NCBI GenBank assembly: GCA_021780375.1
Contig: JAJXYT010000129.1
Location: 1-34,200, forward strand
Length of the DNA stretch: 34,200 bases
Origin: a bacterium
Lineage (GTDB): Bacteria > Verrucomicrobiota > Verrucomicrobiia > Limisphaerales > UBA11358
Direction of reading: 5' to 3'
Shown here: positions 1 through 7,274 of the stretch, one piece after another
How positions within the stretch are numbered: the first letter of the stretch is position 1
How the letters are laid out: the number at the start of each line of letters is the position of its first letter
Position numbers and translations under genes: made by a program
The notes under the pieces: generated by a model
What the model was told of the DNA's origin: nothing
What the model saw: the letters and a program-made list of their open reading frames with translations, nothing else
Database searches by the model: none

Positions 1-657
1 GTGTTACTGGGCCAGCCGCCGGGCGCGTTGTTGGACGAAATGTCCGCCGGGAAACTCATTCCCATGACGCCGCCGGTCGTGCCGGTCGGGCTGCCGTCCG
101 ATTTGCTGGAACGCCGGCCCGACGTTCAGCGCGCCGAACGCGAACTGGCCGCCGCCACCGCGCGCATCGGCGTGGCCAAGGCGGATTTGTTCCCGAAATT
201 TTCCCTGACCGGCACGATTGGCTTGGAAAGCGGGTCCACCGGAAACTGGTTTAATTACGCCAGCCGGTATTGGTCCGCCGGGCCGACGCTGCAATGGGAT
301 ATTTTTGAAGCCGGTCGCATCCGCGCCAACGTCCGGGTTCAAAACGCCCGGCAGGAAGAGGCCCTGGACACCTACCAACAAACCGTGCTCGCGGCGTTGG
401 AAGACGCCGAAAATGCGCTCATCGCCTACGCCAAGGAACAGGTCCGCCGCGAATCGCTGGCGCGCTCGGCGCAGGCGGACCAACAGGCGCTGGATTTGTC
501 AAACCAGCTCTACAAAAGCGGCCTCGCCGATTTCCTGCACGTGCTGGATTCCGAGCGTTCGCTTTACGCGGCGCAGGACGCGCTGGTGCAAAGCGCCCAA
601 ACGATTTCCCTGGACCTGGTGCAGCTTTACAAAGCCTTGGGCGGCGGCTGGCAATGA
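1..657 (+). CDS. TolC/NodT-family outer-membrane efflux protein, C-terminal part
   Basis: This is the C-terminal half of an outer-membrane factor of a tripartite (RND-type) efflux system, the channel that lets substrates leave through the outer membrane. The frame is open at base 1, so the GTG at position 1 is probably not the true start; about 218 residues are visible against roughly 450-500 in the family. Visible family signatures are 'LPSDLLERRPDVQRAERELA', which opens the second outer-membrane-efflux repeat, the following 'ARIGVAKADLFPKFSLTG', and the alanine- and glutamine-rich helix with 'LYKSGLADFLHVLDSERSLY' and 'LVQLYKALGGGW' at the end. The adaptor and pump genes would be expected upstream, outside the window. 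Family assignment is secure; substrate is unknown. Confidence 0.9.
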   Translation: MLLGQPPGALLDEMSAGKLIPMTPPVVPVGLPSDLLERRPDVQRAERELAAATARIGVAKADLFPKFSLTGTIGLESGSTGNWFNYASRYWSAGPTLQWDIFEAGRIRANVRVQNARQEEALDTYQQTVLAALEDAENALIAYAKEQVRRESLARSAQADQQALDLSNQLYKSGLADFLHVLDSERSLYAAQDALVQSAQTISLDLVQLYKALGGGWQ

Positions 658-720
658 ATTATCATTGCGCCGGCCGCGGCCGTGGCCGCTGATTTCCGCG
701 ACCCGCGCCGGAGACGAACC

Positions 721-1521
721 ATGAACGCAAAATTAAAGCCCTGCGATTTGCTGCAAAAAATCCGCCGGGACAGCCCGGTGGTGCATCACCTGACCAACTG
801 GGTGACGATTTACGATTGCGCCCAGGTTGTCAAAACCCTCGGCGCGTCGCCGGTCATGGCCCACGCGCCGGAGGAAGTGGCCGACATGACCGGGATTGCC
901 TCGGCCCTCGTGCTCAATATCGGGACGTTGACCACGGACATGGTGGCAGCCATGAAGCTGGCGGCGGCGCGCGCGAACCGCAAAGGCATCCCGGTGATTC
1001 TGGACGTGTGCGGCGCGGGCGCCACGGAATTCCGCGACCGCAAAGCGTTCGAGCTGCTGGATCAGGTCAAAATCAATGTGCTCAAGGGAAACGCCTCCGA
1101 AATCGCCCGCGTCAGCGGAGCCAACGTCCGCACCAAAGGCGTGGATGCCGCTGAAGTCGGAACCGATTTGGCAAAGCTGGCGCAAACCCTCGCCGTTCGC
1201 CGCCAGACGACGGTGGTGATTACGGGCGAAGTGGACGTTGTCGCCGGCGAGCGGGGAGTTTACCGCGTCAGGAACGGCCACGAGTGGATGACGCGCGTTG
1301 TGGGGACGGGTTGCATGGCGTCTTCCGTCATCGGCGCCTTCGCCGCCGTCGAGCCGGATTACCGCAAAGCCGCCGCTTGCGCGCTGGCCTGCTACGGAAT
1401 TGCGGCGGAACTGGCCGCGAAAAAATCGCACGGCCCCGCGTCGTTCAAAGCCGCGTTGTTTGACTGCCTCTACCACCTGGACCGGCCGACCGTCAAAAAG
1501 ATGCAACGCCTCGAAGCATGA
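721..1521 (+). CDS. thiM: Hydroxyethylthiazole kinase ThiM
   Basis: ThiM phosphorylates 4-methyl-5-(2-hydroxyethyl)thiazole in thiamine salvage. The 266-residue product has the ribokinase-like ThiM hallmarks: 'SPVVHHLTNWVT' near the N-terminus, 'GASPVMAHAPEEV', 'VLNIGTL', 'PVILDVCGAGAT', 'LKGNASEI' and the C-terminal 'VVGTGCMASS' loop with the catalytic-region cysteine. The ORF track starts at 682, but the ATG at 721 is preceded by GGAG with good spacing and matches the family N-terminus, so I chose it. The stop overlaps the start of thiE (ATGA), which implies translational coupling. The 60-base leader shows no TPP riboswitch elements that I can recognise. Confidence 0.95.
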   Translation: MNAKLKPCDLLQKIRRDSPVVHHLTNWVTIYDCAQVVKTLGASPVMAHAPEEVADMTGIASALVLNIGTLTTDMVAAMKLAAARANRKGIPVILDVCGAGATEFRDRKAFELLDQVKINVLKGNASEIARVSGANVRTKGVDAAEVGTDLAKLAQTLAVRRQTTVVITGEVDVVAGERGVYRVRNGHEWMTRVVGTGCMASSVIGAFAAVEPDYRKAAACALACYGIAAELAAKKSHGPASFKAALFDCLYHLDRPTVKKMQRLEA

Positions 1522-2207
1522 AAGGGTATTACTTCATCACGGACTCGAAATTGAGCCGGGCCGGCAATGTCAGCGACGTGCAAAATGCCGTCGCCGCCGG
1601 CGTGGAGGTCATCCAATACCGCCACAAGGATGCTTCCACGGCGGAATTGTTTGCCGAAGCCGCGGTCTTGAGAAAGCTTTGTCACCGGACGTTGTTCCTG
1701 GTCAATGACCGGGTGGACATCGCTCTGGCGCTTCCGGCCGATGGCGTTCATCTGGGTCAGGAGGACCTCCCGTTCCAGCACGCGCGAAAGCTGCTGGGCC
1801 GGGGAAAGACCATCGGCCTGACCGTCCACTCCCTCGCAGAAGCCCGGCAAGCGGAGGCGGCGGGGGCGGATTATTTGGGCGTCTCCCCGATATTCACCAC
1901 CCAAACCAAGGCGGATGCCGGACCGCCCGGCGGCATTCGGTTGATTCAAGAAATCAAGCGCGTGGTGAAAATTCCGGTCATCGCCATCGGCGGGATCAAC
2001 CTGGCGAATGCTGCAGACGTCGTTCGGGCCGGAGCCGACGGCCTGTGCGCCATCTCGGCGGTGGTTTGCGGAAAAGACGTTCGCGCGGAGATCGAAAAAT
2101 ATCAGGGGTTGTTCCCGCGGTTTGAAACCCCGGAACCCAGACCATGTGACGGCCCCCGCATCCAATCGGGGTTGCCCAGCACCCGGCAGAATTTCCAAAC
2201 GCCATGA
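1518..2207 (+). CDS. thiE: Thiamine-phosphate synthase ThiE
   Basis: ThiE joins hydroxymethylpyrimidine diphosphate and thiazole phosphate into thiamine phosphate, directly after ThiM. The 229-residue product is a TIM-barrel ThiE: 'VIQYRHKD', 'LFLVNDRVDIALALPADGVH', 'GLTVHSLAEARQAEAAGADY', 'GVSPIF' and the phosphate-binding 'AIGGI' follow in family order. It starts inside the last codons of thiM (ATGA overlap). The barrel should finish near 'EKYQGLFPRF'; the last 25 or so residues are proline- and arginine-rich and have no family counterpart that I know. They lead straight into the ATPase remnant, so the original 3' end may have been changed by the same rearrangement that damaged the neighbour. 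Confidence 0.94.
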   Translation: MKGYYFITDSKLSRAGNVSDVQNAVAAGVEVIQYRHKDASTAELFAEAAVLRKLCHRTLFLVNDRVDIALALPADGVHLGQEDLPFQHARKLLGRGKTIGLTVHSLAEARQAEAAGADYLGVSPIFTTQTKADAGPPGGIRLIQEIKRVVKIPVIAIGGINLANAADVVRAGADGLCAISAVVCGKDVRAEIEKYQGLFPRFETPEPRPCDGPRIQSGLPSTRQNFQTP

Positions 2208-2914
2208 GAGCCTTCTCCCACGTTGAACAACTACACGAACACACGCACGACGACGCAGGTGCTTGTGGCGAGTATCATTCACCTGCCCGTGTCCAACTCG
2301 TCCAGACCTTCATCGGCCTCACGTTCATCATCAATTCGTTTATCGGCGAGCGATTTTCCGCCGTGGACAGCAATATGGGCGGCTACAGCGCCATGATCGG
2401 CGCGTTCATTCTCGGATTTCCGATCGTCCGGGTTGCACTTGAAAACCTGCGCGGCGGCACGTTCAACACCAACGTCCTGGTAGCGCTGGCCGTACTTGCT
2501 CTTTTCGGGTCGGGGCACTGCCAGGAAGCCGGTATCGTTTCGTTCTTCATGTTGCTCGGGCAAATCATCGAAACGCGCACGGCGGAAGGTGCGCTGACCT
2601 CCATTCATTCCCTCAGCAAACCCACCCCCACCAGGGCGCCGCGCGTCACTGGCAGCGAGGAACAGGAGGTCGCCGTGCATGAACTGACTGTGGGCGACAT
2701 CATCCGGGTGCGACCGGGCGACAACGTAGCCGCCGACGGCGTCATCATCAGCGGCCAAGGCTCGTTCAACCAGGCCAACATCACCGGCGAATCGCTGCCG
2801 GTGGCCAAAACGCCGGAAGAAGAAGTGTTCGCCGGAACCATCAATCAGGAGTTCGTCCGGCAGATGCGCGCAAAGGGCTGCCGCGTAGCCGTGATTGGAA
2901 TAATTGCACGGCTG
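2204..2914 (+). pseudogene. Heavy-metal P-type ATPase remnant with internal deletion
   Basis: The reading frame opens as a Zn/Cd/Co-type P1B ATPase: a histidine-rich start ('HEHTHDDAG'), two or three membrane helices, 'GGTFNTNVLVALAVLALFG', then the actuator domain with 'VRPGDNVAADGVI' and the TGES loop ('ANITGESLPVAK'). After 'VFAGTINQ' it jumps to 'EFVRQMRAKGCRVAVIG', which resembles the strand just before the GDGxND hinge, and then breaks off. The CPx-type membrane segment, the DKTGT phosphorylation site, the ATP-binding domain and the C-terminal helices are missing, so it cannot pump. The track ORF continues to 3079 only by reading antisense through nikR. It overlaps thiE by 4 bases. Specificity cannot be told. 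Confidence 0.8.
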
Positions 2915-3343
2915 CTAGGGTGGCAAATCCTTGCCGGTCATGGTCACGGTGAGCTTGCCGTGCTTCACGCCTTTGGCGGAAATCAATTCATCGGCGATTT
3001 TGCGGATTACCCCCGCCTTGCCGCGCACGAGCAATACTTCCAGGCAATTGTGATGGTCCAGGTGCACGTGAACCGTTGAGAGAATCACGTCGTGGTGATC
3101 GTGCTGGATGTCCGTGAGCGTGGCCTGGAGATGCGGCTTGTGGTGGTCATAGACCAGCGTGATGGTGCCGACAATATCTTCGTTGCTGAATTTCTGCCGG
3201 TGCTCAACCAGATGATTACGAATCATGTCGGCGATGGCCAGCGAGCGGTTGTCGTAACCCTTCTCGCCCGACATCTGATCCAATTGCCGCAGGAGCGACG
3301 GCGGCAGAGACACGCTGAAACGAGTGACGGTTTCTTTTTTCAT
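2915..3343 (-). CDS. nikR: Nickel-responsive transcriptional regulator NikR
   Basis: NikR represses nickel uptake genes when bound to Ni(II). The 142-residue product has the full architecture: an N-terminal ribbon-helix-helix DNA-binding domain ('TVTRFSVSLPPSLLRQLD', 'NRSLAIADMIRNHL') and a C-terminal ACT-like metal-binding domain. The four nickel ligands are visible as His81 in 'QHDHHD', His92 and His94 in 'VHVHLDHH', and Cys100 in 'NCLEVLLVRG', matching E. coli His76, His87, His89 and Cys95 with a constant offset of five. It is complete, unlike the transport genes beside it, and lies downstream of nikM on the same strand. The operator at 4243-4268 is its probable target. Confidence in the identity is very high. 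Confidence 0.96.
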   Translation of the reverse strand: MKKETVTRFSVSLPPSLLRQLDQMSGEKGYDNRSLAIADMIRNHLVEHRQKFSNEDIVGTITLVYDHHKPHLQATLTDIQHDHHDVILSTVHVHLDHHNCLEVLLVRGKAGVIRKIADELISAKGVKHGKLTVTMTGKDLPP

Positions 3344-3422
3344 GCGAACGCATGTATCGTAGGCAGATGCCGCAAATTTTCAAAGAGACAAAACCGCGTT
3401 CGCCAGAAGTGACGTGAGGGTG

Positions 3423-4091
3423 TCAAAAACTGATTTGGGTTCGCACACCAACAACGATGGCCTCGGCCAGCGCCGTCGAGCCGCCGGGATGGGAGATGTA
3501 TTGAAAGTCCGGCTGCAACCGCCACCACGGCGCAATCACCAATCCGAACAGAATGAATTCAAAGCCCACGCCGCGTGCCTTTTCCTGAGGTTCCGGGTCG
3601 AGCAAATCGGGGCGGGTTCGCGCGATGGCCAGAATCACCAAGGACGTGATCAAACCTTCGCCGATGCCGATGAGCATGTGAACGCCTCCCATTGCCGGGA
3701 AAACCACGCCCGGCGGAAGTGTTCCAGACAGCGATAATTCCCCGGCGCAGGCCAGCGATGCCAACACCACTGAAAGCCACGCCGCGAAAAACACCGCCGT
3801 GATGCGTCCACGCAGCCCCGGCAGAAATCGCAGAACAGACTGGTCGATGGCGTAGCCACCTACCGCACCAACAAATGACATGTTGAAAATGTTCGCCCCC
3901 GGCGCCAGCACACCACCGTCGTTGAACAACCAAGATTGCACCGTCAACACGCACGCTATGACAATCGCCGCGGCACCCGGCCCGATCAACACACCCGCCA
4001 GCACACCACCCAACAGATGACCCGACGTGCCGCCCGCCACGGGAAAATTGAGCATCTGCGCGGCAAAAATAAATGCTGCGCTTAATCCCAT
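3423..4091 (-). CDS. nikM: Nickel ECF transporter substrate-binding permease NikM/CbiM, main part (frameshifted gene)
   Basis: This 222-residue ORF is the bulk of an integral-membrane NikM/CbiM component, which captures Ni(II) or Co(II) for an energy-coupling-factor transporter. It begins inside the family's second helix: 'FIFAAQMLNFPVAGGTSGHL' is a hallmark block, followed by 'GGVLAGVLIGPGAAAIV' and 'GGVHMLIGIGEGLITSLVI'. The expected first 40 residues are encoded just upstream in another frame (4091-4216), and the two ORFs meet as TAATG. The frame of this ORF continues upstream as 'GIPLMGL', the family sequence, so one missing base in an AAAAGG run explains the split. If the two were joined, the conserved His of 'SGHLLGG' would be residue 67. 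Nickel rather than cobalt is inferred from nikR and its operator. Confidence 0.85.
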   Translation of the reverse strand: MGLSAAFIFAAQMLNFPVAGGTSGHLLGGVLAGVLIGPGAAAIVIACVLTVQSWLFNDGGVLAPGANIFNMSFVGAVGGYAIDQSVLRFLPGLRGRITAVFFAAWLSVVLASLACAGELSLSGTLPPGVVFPAMGGVHMLIGIGEGLITSLVILAIARTRPDLLDPEPQEKARGVGFEFILFGLVIAPWWRLQPDFQYISHPGGSTALAEAIVVGVRTQISF

Positions 4092-4216
4092 TAGTGGAAT
4101 TCCTTTTGCGGCAGGATGCGATCAACCTGTCGAACAGCCACGGCCAAACCGCCAATCGAAAGCGCGCCGGTGACTGCGATGGTTTTCGCGTCGAGGAATC
4201 CATCGGGTATATGCAT
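4091..4216 (-). CDS. nikM: N-terminal 41 residues of NikM/CbiM, separate ORF
   Basis: This short ORF is missing from the supplied track. It encodes MHIPDGFL followed by one hydrophobic helix and a basic tail, 41 residues in all. MHIPDGFL is the near-invariant start of NikM/CbiM proteins, where the N-terminal amine and His2 bind the metal. The TAA stop shares its T with the next ATG (TAATG), so a ribosome ending here could restart on the main part. CTCC/GGAG-type ribosome-binding sequence lies just before the ATG ('AGGAGAACGTC'). It could be a real split protein, a fresh frameshift mutation, or a sequencing error; I favour mutation because the whole locus is decaying. Confidence 0.75.
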   Translation of the reverse strand: MHIPDGFLDAKTIAVTGALSIGGLAVAVRQVDRILPQKEFH

Positions 4217-4242
4217 TGACGTTCTCCTGATGATTTTGTTAA

Positions 4243-4268
4243 TGTTACTTTTGATGATATTCGTAACA
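4243..4268. promoter_or_regulatory. Probable NikR operator
   Basis: A perfect dyad TGTTAC-N14-GTAACA lies 26 bases upstream of the nikM start and 43 bases upstream of the divergent nikQ start. From memory, the NikR box proposed for several non-enteric bacteria is GTGTTAC-N13/14-GTAACAC; here the right arm matches fully and the left differs in one outer base. With an intact nikR next to it, the site probably controls both divergent transport genes. Confidence 0.75.
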
Positions 4269-4311
4269 CCACATTTGTTTTCGTCAAGGGTTTTTGGGGA
4301 TCAGTTTTGAC

Positions 4312-4845
4312 ATGGGCGTAAATCTTCTGCATAATCACCACCGCTTGGACAGCCCGCTCCGCCGGCTGCCGGCGGCGTTGAAGTTTGCCGTGGCGCCGGG
4401 GTTGGTGTTGACGACGGTTTTGCTGCCTGTGACGCAATTCATCGGGCTTGCCGTTGTCGCGGCGCTTCTGCTTGTGGCTGTAGTTCTCAGCCGGATTTCA
4501 CCGTGGTTTCTGTTGAAAAGACTGTTGCTGCTGGAACCGTTCGTGCTGGGCGTGGTGGTGCTGACCTTGTTCCAGGCTGGCGGCCTGCGGATTTTTCTGG
4601 CCGTCCTGTTGAAAGCCAATCTTTGCCTGCTGACGATGATTCTGCTGTCCAATACCACGCCGCCCGCCGAAATTCTGCGCGTGTTCAAGCGCCTGCGTGT
4701 ACCCGGGCTGATGATCAGCACGCTGACGCTGATGCACCGCTACCTGTTCGTGCTGGCGGACGAATCCGAGCGGATGCGCCGCGCGCGCGCCAGCCGCACG
4801 TTCACGCGCGGACGGCGTTATGGATGTTACAGATGGGTTCAGTGA
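4312..4845 (+). pseudogene. nikQ: ECF transporter T-component NikQ/CbiQ, C-terminally truncated
   Basis: The product resembles the transmembrane coupling subunit (NikQ/CbiQ) that links the substrate-binding NikM to the NikO ATPase. It starts like the family ('HHRLDSPLRRLPAALKF'), has four to five hydrophobic helices, and keeps 'RVFKRLRVPGLMISTLTLMH' and the first coupling helix 'ERMRRARASR'. Just after 'RGRRYG' it runs into unrelated sequence and stops, giving about 177 residues instead of roughly 250, so the second Ala-Arg-Gly coupling helix is lost. I start it at ATG 4312; the track uses an upstream TTG. No ATPase gene follows. The truncation probably makes it non-functional. Confidence 0.8.
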
Positions 4846-4957
4846 CGGCCTGAAACCGCAGGCCCATGCGGCGCAACGGCAGGAATTGTCCGCCTTCATC
4901 ACGCATGGCGGTACGGCCGGACATCCTCATGGCAAAATGCGCCACGGTCATGTATAA
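4820..4957 (+). other. Short ORF with His-rich tail, possible 3' remnant of a nickel gene
   Basis: Where nikQ breaks off, another frame stays open for 45 residues and ends 'THGGTAGHPHGKMRHGHV'. Histidine-rich tails are common at the ends of nickel transport proteins, and nikO would be the expected next gene, so this may be the last piece of a deleted nikO. That is inference from composition and position; I do not recognise a domain and it may be meaningless. Confidence 0.25.
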
Positions 4958-5015
4958 TTTGACCCCTGAATCGTTTAAACCGATAAACCAGACAACCAGG
5001 AAAGGAAAAAAACAG

Positions 5016-5360
5016 ATGTCCGATACACTTGCGTTTTTAGAAAAATTCAAAGGCGCCAGCGAGAAGATGAAACAATCTGCGCCCGATATGATGAAGGGTT
5101 TCGGCGGGTTGTTCTTGAACGTCATGAAGGACGGCGCGCTCAAGACCAAACAAAAGGAGTTGATCGCGCTGGGCATCGCGGTCGCGCAACGCTGTGAGCC
5201 GTGCATCCACCTGCATGTCCCAAAATGCCTCGATGCCGGCAACACGCCCGCCGAAATTCTCGAGGCAGCCGGCGTGGCCGTAATGATGCAAGGCGGCCCG
5301 GCCTACGCGCACATCCCGGTCGTGATGGAGGCGTTGGAGGCGCTGGCGCCGAAAAGCTGA
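5016..5360 (+). CDS. Carboxymuconolactone decarboxylase-family (AhpD-like) protein
   Basis: A 114-residue all-helical protein of the carboxymuconolactone decarboxylase/AhpD family. The redox-type motif is visible in 'AQRCEPCIHLHVPKCLDAG', a CxxC followed by His, typical of AhpD-like members that act in peroxide or thiol metabolism; 'TKQKELIALGIAVA' and 'EILEAAGVAVMMQGGPAYAH' are the flanking family blocks. The track starts at 4866, but the ATG at 5016 follows AAAGGA at a suitable distance and begins where the family does. It stands alone, downstream of the nickel remnants and upstream of a gene-free stretch. Substrate unknown. Confidence 0.85.
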   Translation: MSDTLAFLEKFKGASEKMKQSAPDMMKGFGGLFLNVMKDGALKTKQKELIALGIAVAQRCEPCIHLHVPKCLDAGNTPAEILEAAGVAVMMQGGPAYAHIPVVMEALEALAPKS

Positions 5361-5815
5361 ACAGGCTATCCGCTGCGAACAACCAGGTCGGGAAGGAATC
5401 ATCAACCTGTGACCGTCGCCATTTCAATTGTTGAAAGCCGGCGCTTGGGGCATTTGGAGAAGCCCGGCAGTTCGCGTTGGCGGAGGTGGATCCGCAAACC
5501 CGCGCCATTATTCGCTCTCCAGTCGCCGCCGCGAGGCCGTTTTCCGAAGGCGACCGGCCGACGTGAGTCACGGCCGTTCCAAAGCGGTGTCACCGCCACC
5601 ACACTCCAGGACCCTGCCGCACTCTCGCCGGCGCCCTTCACTTCATGGCCCTGATGCGCGCCCAATTCTTGGAGGCCGAAGTTCCCCGGCGGGGACATGA
5701 CTGGTTTGTAACTTCTATCCGGTTCGCGGCTCGGTGGAAGTAGAATGATTATTTTGAGTGACGTGAAAATGGAGAGCGTTTGCCAGAAAACGGTTGTGGG
5801 AAAGGAGGCCGGACC
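5361..5815. other. Gene-free stretch
   Basis: About 455 bases without a convincing gene. The small ORFs listed here are arginine-rich shadows in conflicting frames. A short stretch near 5466-5570 reads 'AEVDPQTRAIIRSPVA', which faintly resembles an efflux adaptor, but it is too short to call. A good ribosome-binding sequence (AAAGGAGG) at its end belongs to the next gene. Confidence 0.5.
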
Positions 5816-6367
5816 ATGTGGGAACTGATTCTTTGGGCATTGATCGGCGGCGGCATCGGGGCGATGGTCGGCTATTTTGTCAAATGCTCCGCCGACAAGT
5901 GTCCATTAATTGCCAACTGGCGGCGCGGCGCGCTTTCCGGCGCGCTGTTCGGCGTCCTGTTTTATTTTCTCACCGGCGTTGGCGGGTCCGCCGCCATGAA
6001 CCAGTCCACCGCGAACGTGGAACGCATCACCGAAGCGGACTTTGATGCCGGGGTGGTTCATTCGCCCAGGCCGGTGGTGGTGGATTTTTATGCGACCTGG
6101 TGCGTTCCCTGCAAAATCCTGTCGCCCCGGCTGGACCAGCTCGCCGGTTCATTCACCAACGAAATCAAATTCGTCAAAATTAACGTGGACGAATCACCCA
6201 ACCTGTCCCGGCGCTTCAACATTCAAGGCATTCCCACGCTGTTGTTTTTCAAGGATGGCAAGGTGGTGGACCGCGTGGTGGGACTGCTGTCGTCCGATGC
6301 CTTGAGGGCGCGTCTGGAATCTTTGGCGGGGAGGAACACGACAGCCGGCCGCGCCCCAAATCAATAA
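5816..6367 (+). CDS. Membrane-anchored thioredoxin (N-terminal DUF6132-like domain fused to thioredoxin)
   Basis: The 183-residue product has two parts. Residues 1-62 form two hydrophobic helices around 'VKCSADKCPLIANWRRGAL', resembling small DUF6132-type membrane proteins with a Cys pair. Residues 70-170 are a thioredoxin fold with the active site 'WCVPC' in 'VVVDFYATWCVPCKIL' and the cis-proline loop 'GIPTLLFFKDGKVV'. This suggests a membrane-tethered disulfide reductase that could pass electrons to, or guard, the two N-terminal cysteines. ATG 5816 follows AAAGGAGG at good spacing; the track start at 5780 is a TTG without support. It is followed 12 bases later by the stress protein gene and is probably co-transcribed with it. 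Confidence 0.88.
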   Translation: MWELILWALIGGGIGAMVGYFVKCSADKCPLIANWRRGALSGALFGVLFYFLTGVGGSAAMNQSTANVERITEADFDAGVVHSPRPVVVDFYATWCVPCKILSPRLDQLAGSFTNEIKFVKINVDESPNLSRRFNIQGIPTLLFFKDGKVVDRVVGLLSSDALRARLESLAGRNTTAGRAPNQ

Positions 6368-6379
6368 GCCTCTGAAGCG

Positions 6380-7273
6380 ATGAATCATTTCGAACCATTC
6401 CTTCCAGTTCGAATCCTCTGCCCGGTGGATTTCAGCGGACTTTCGGATCTGGCCTTGAAATACGCCGCCGCCGGAGCGCGCGTATTTGACGCGACGCTGG
6501 TGGTGTTTCATGCGCACCGCTTTGAGCCGCCAGCCTATTTCACGAAGACCCAGGTCGCGGAGCTGATCCGCCAGCATCGGGCGGAACAGAGTCAGGCCAG
6601 GGATTTCCTGCGCCGCCACGTCCGCAAGCGGCTGGGCGCGGCGGCGGACCAGCTCCGGCTGCAATTTGAAACTGCCGACGCGCATCCGGTGGACGCCATT
6701 CTCAAAGCCGCCGGAAAGCATCGCACGGATTTGATTGTCCTGGGCACGCAAGGGCGCGGCGGCGCCCAACGGCTCTGGCTGGGGTCGGTGGCGGAAAACG
6801 TGATCCGCCGGGCGGAAGTCCCCGTGTTCGTCGTGCGGCAGAAACAGCACGAATTCATTAGCACGTCCGATCCGAAGGCCGCCCCGCGCCTGGCCACCAT
6901 TCTATGCCCGGTCAATTTCAGCCAGGCTTCGCGCGCCGCGCTGCGGCACGCGGTGTCACTGGCGCAACAGTTCAACGCGCAGCTGATCACGCCCTGCGTC
7001 ATTGAATCCGGTGATTCGCGCGGCATGACGGAAGCCAAACGCGAACTGGCGGCATGGCTGGTCGAAGCCGGCGCCGGCCAATGCGATACGCAGATCGTCG
7101 CGCGCAAGGGACAGGCCGCAGAACAGATCGTATCGCTCGCCGCCGTCGCCCGGGCGGATTTGGTGGTGTTGGGCGCGCACCGCCGCAGTTCGCTTCAAAC
7201 GTGGCTCTGGGGCGACACGACCGAACTCGTGCTGCGCCACGCGCCGGCCCCCGTGCTCGTGGTGCCGCACTGA
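6380..7273 (+). CDS. Tandem-domain universal stress protein
   Basis: A 297-residue protein with two UspA domains. Domain 1 (about 8-155) opens with 'VRILCPVDFSGLSDLALKYA' and has an intact ATP-binding G-x2-G-x9-G-S loop in 'GTQGRGGAQRLWLGSVAENV'. Domain 2 (about 172-297) opens with 'ATILCPVNFSQASRAALRHA', but its loop reads 'GAHRRSSLQTWLWGDTTELV', with the second glycine and the final Gly-Ser changed, so it probably does not bind nucleotide in the usual way. Only one domain seems built for ATP, a common arrangement in tandem Usps. The gene lies between the thioredoxin fusion and the TauE transporter, one base from the latter, which suggests a stress operon. Confidence 0.92.
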   Translation: MNHFEPFLPVRILCPVDFSGLSDLALKYAAAGARVFDATLVVFHAHRFEPPAYFTKTQVAELIRQHRAEQSQARDFLRRHVRKRLGAAADQLRLQFETADAHPVDAILKAAGKHRTDLIVLGTQGRGGAQRLWLGSVAENVIRRAEVPVFVVRQKQHEFISTSDPKAAPRLATILCPVNFSQASRAALRHAVSLAQQFNAQLITPCVIESGDSRGMTEAKRELAAWLVEAGAGQCDTQIVARKGQAAEQIVSLAAVARADLVVLGAHRRSSLQTWLWGDTTELVLRHAPAPVLVVPH

Positions 7274-7274
7274 C

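Noticed and set aside
661-720. Possible TPP riboswitch before thiM
   Set aside because: Leader is only about 60 bases and lacks the conserved CUGAGA and ACCUGA elements.
2915-3079. C-terminal extension of the ATPase remnant
   Set aside because: These codons are antisense to nikR, which is a complete conserved gene.
4289-4301. GTTTTTGGGGATC as a fourth palindrome copy
   Set aside because: It matches only one half; the other arm (ATCCCC) is absent and the gene behind it belongs to the nickel locus.
5466-5570. Efflux adaptor fragment ('AEVDPQTRAIIRSPVA')
   Set aside because: Too short and not flanked by any other piece of such a gene in any frame.
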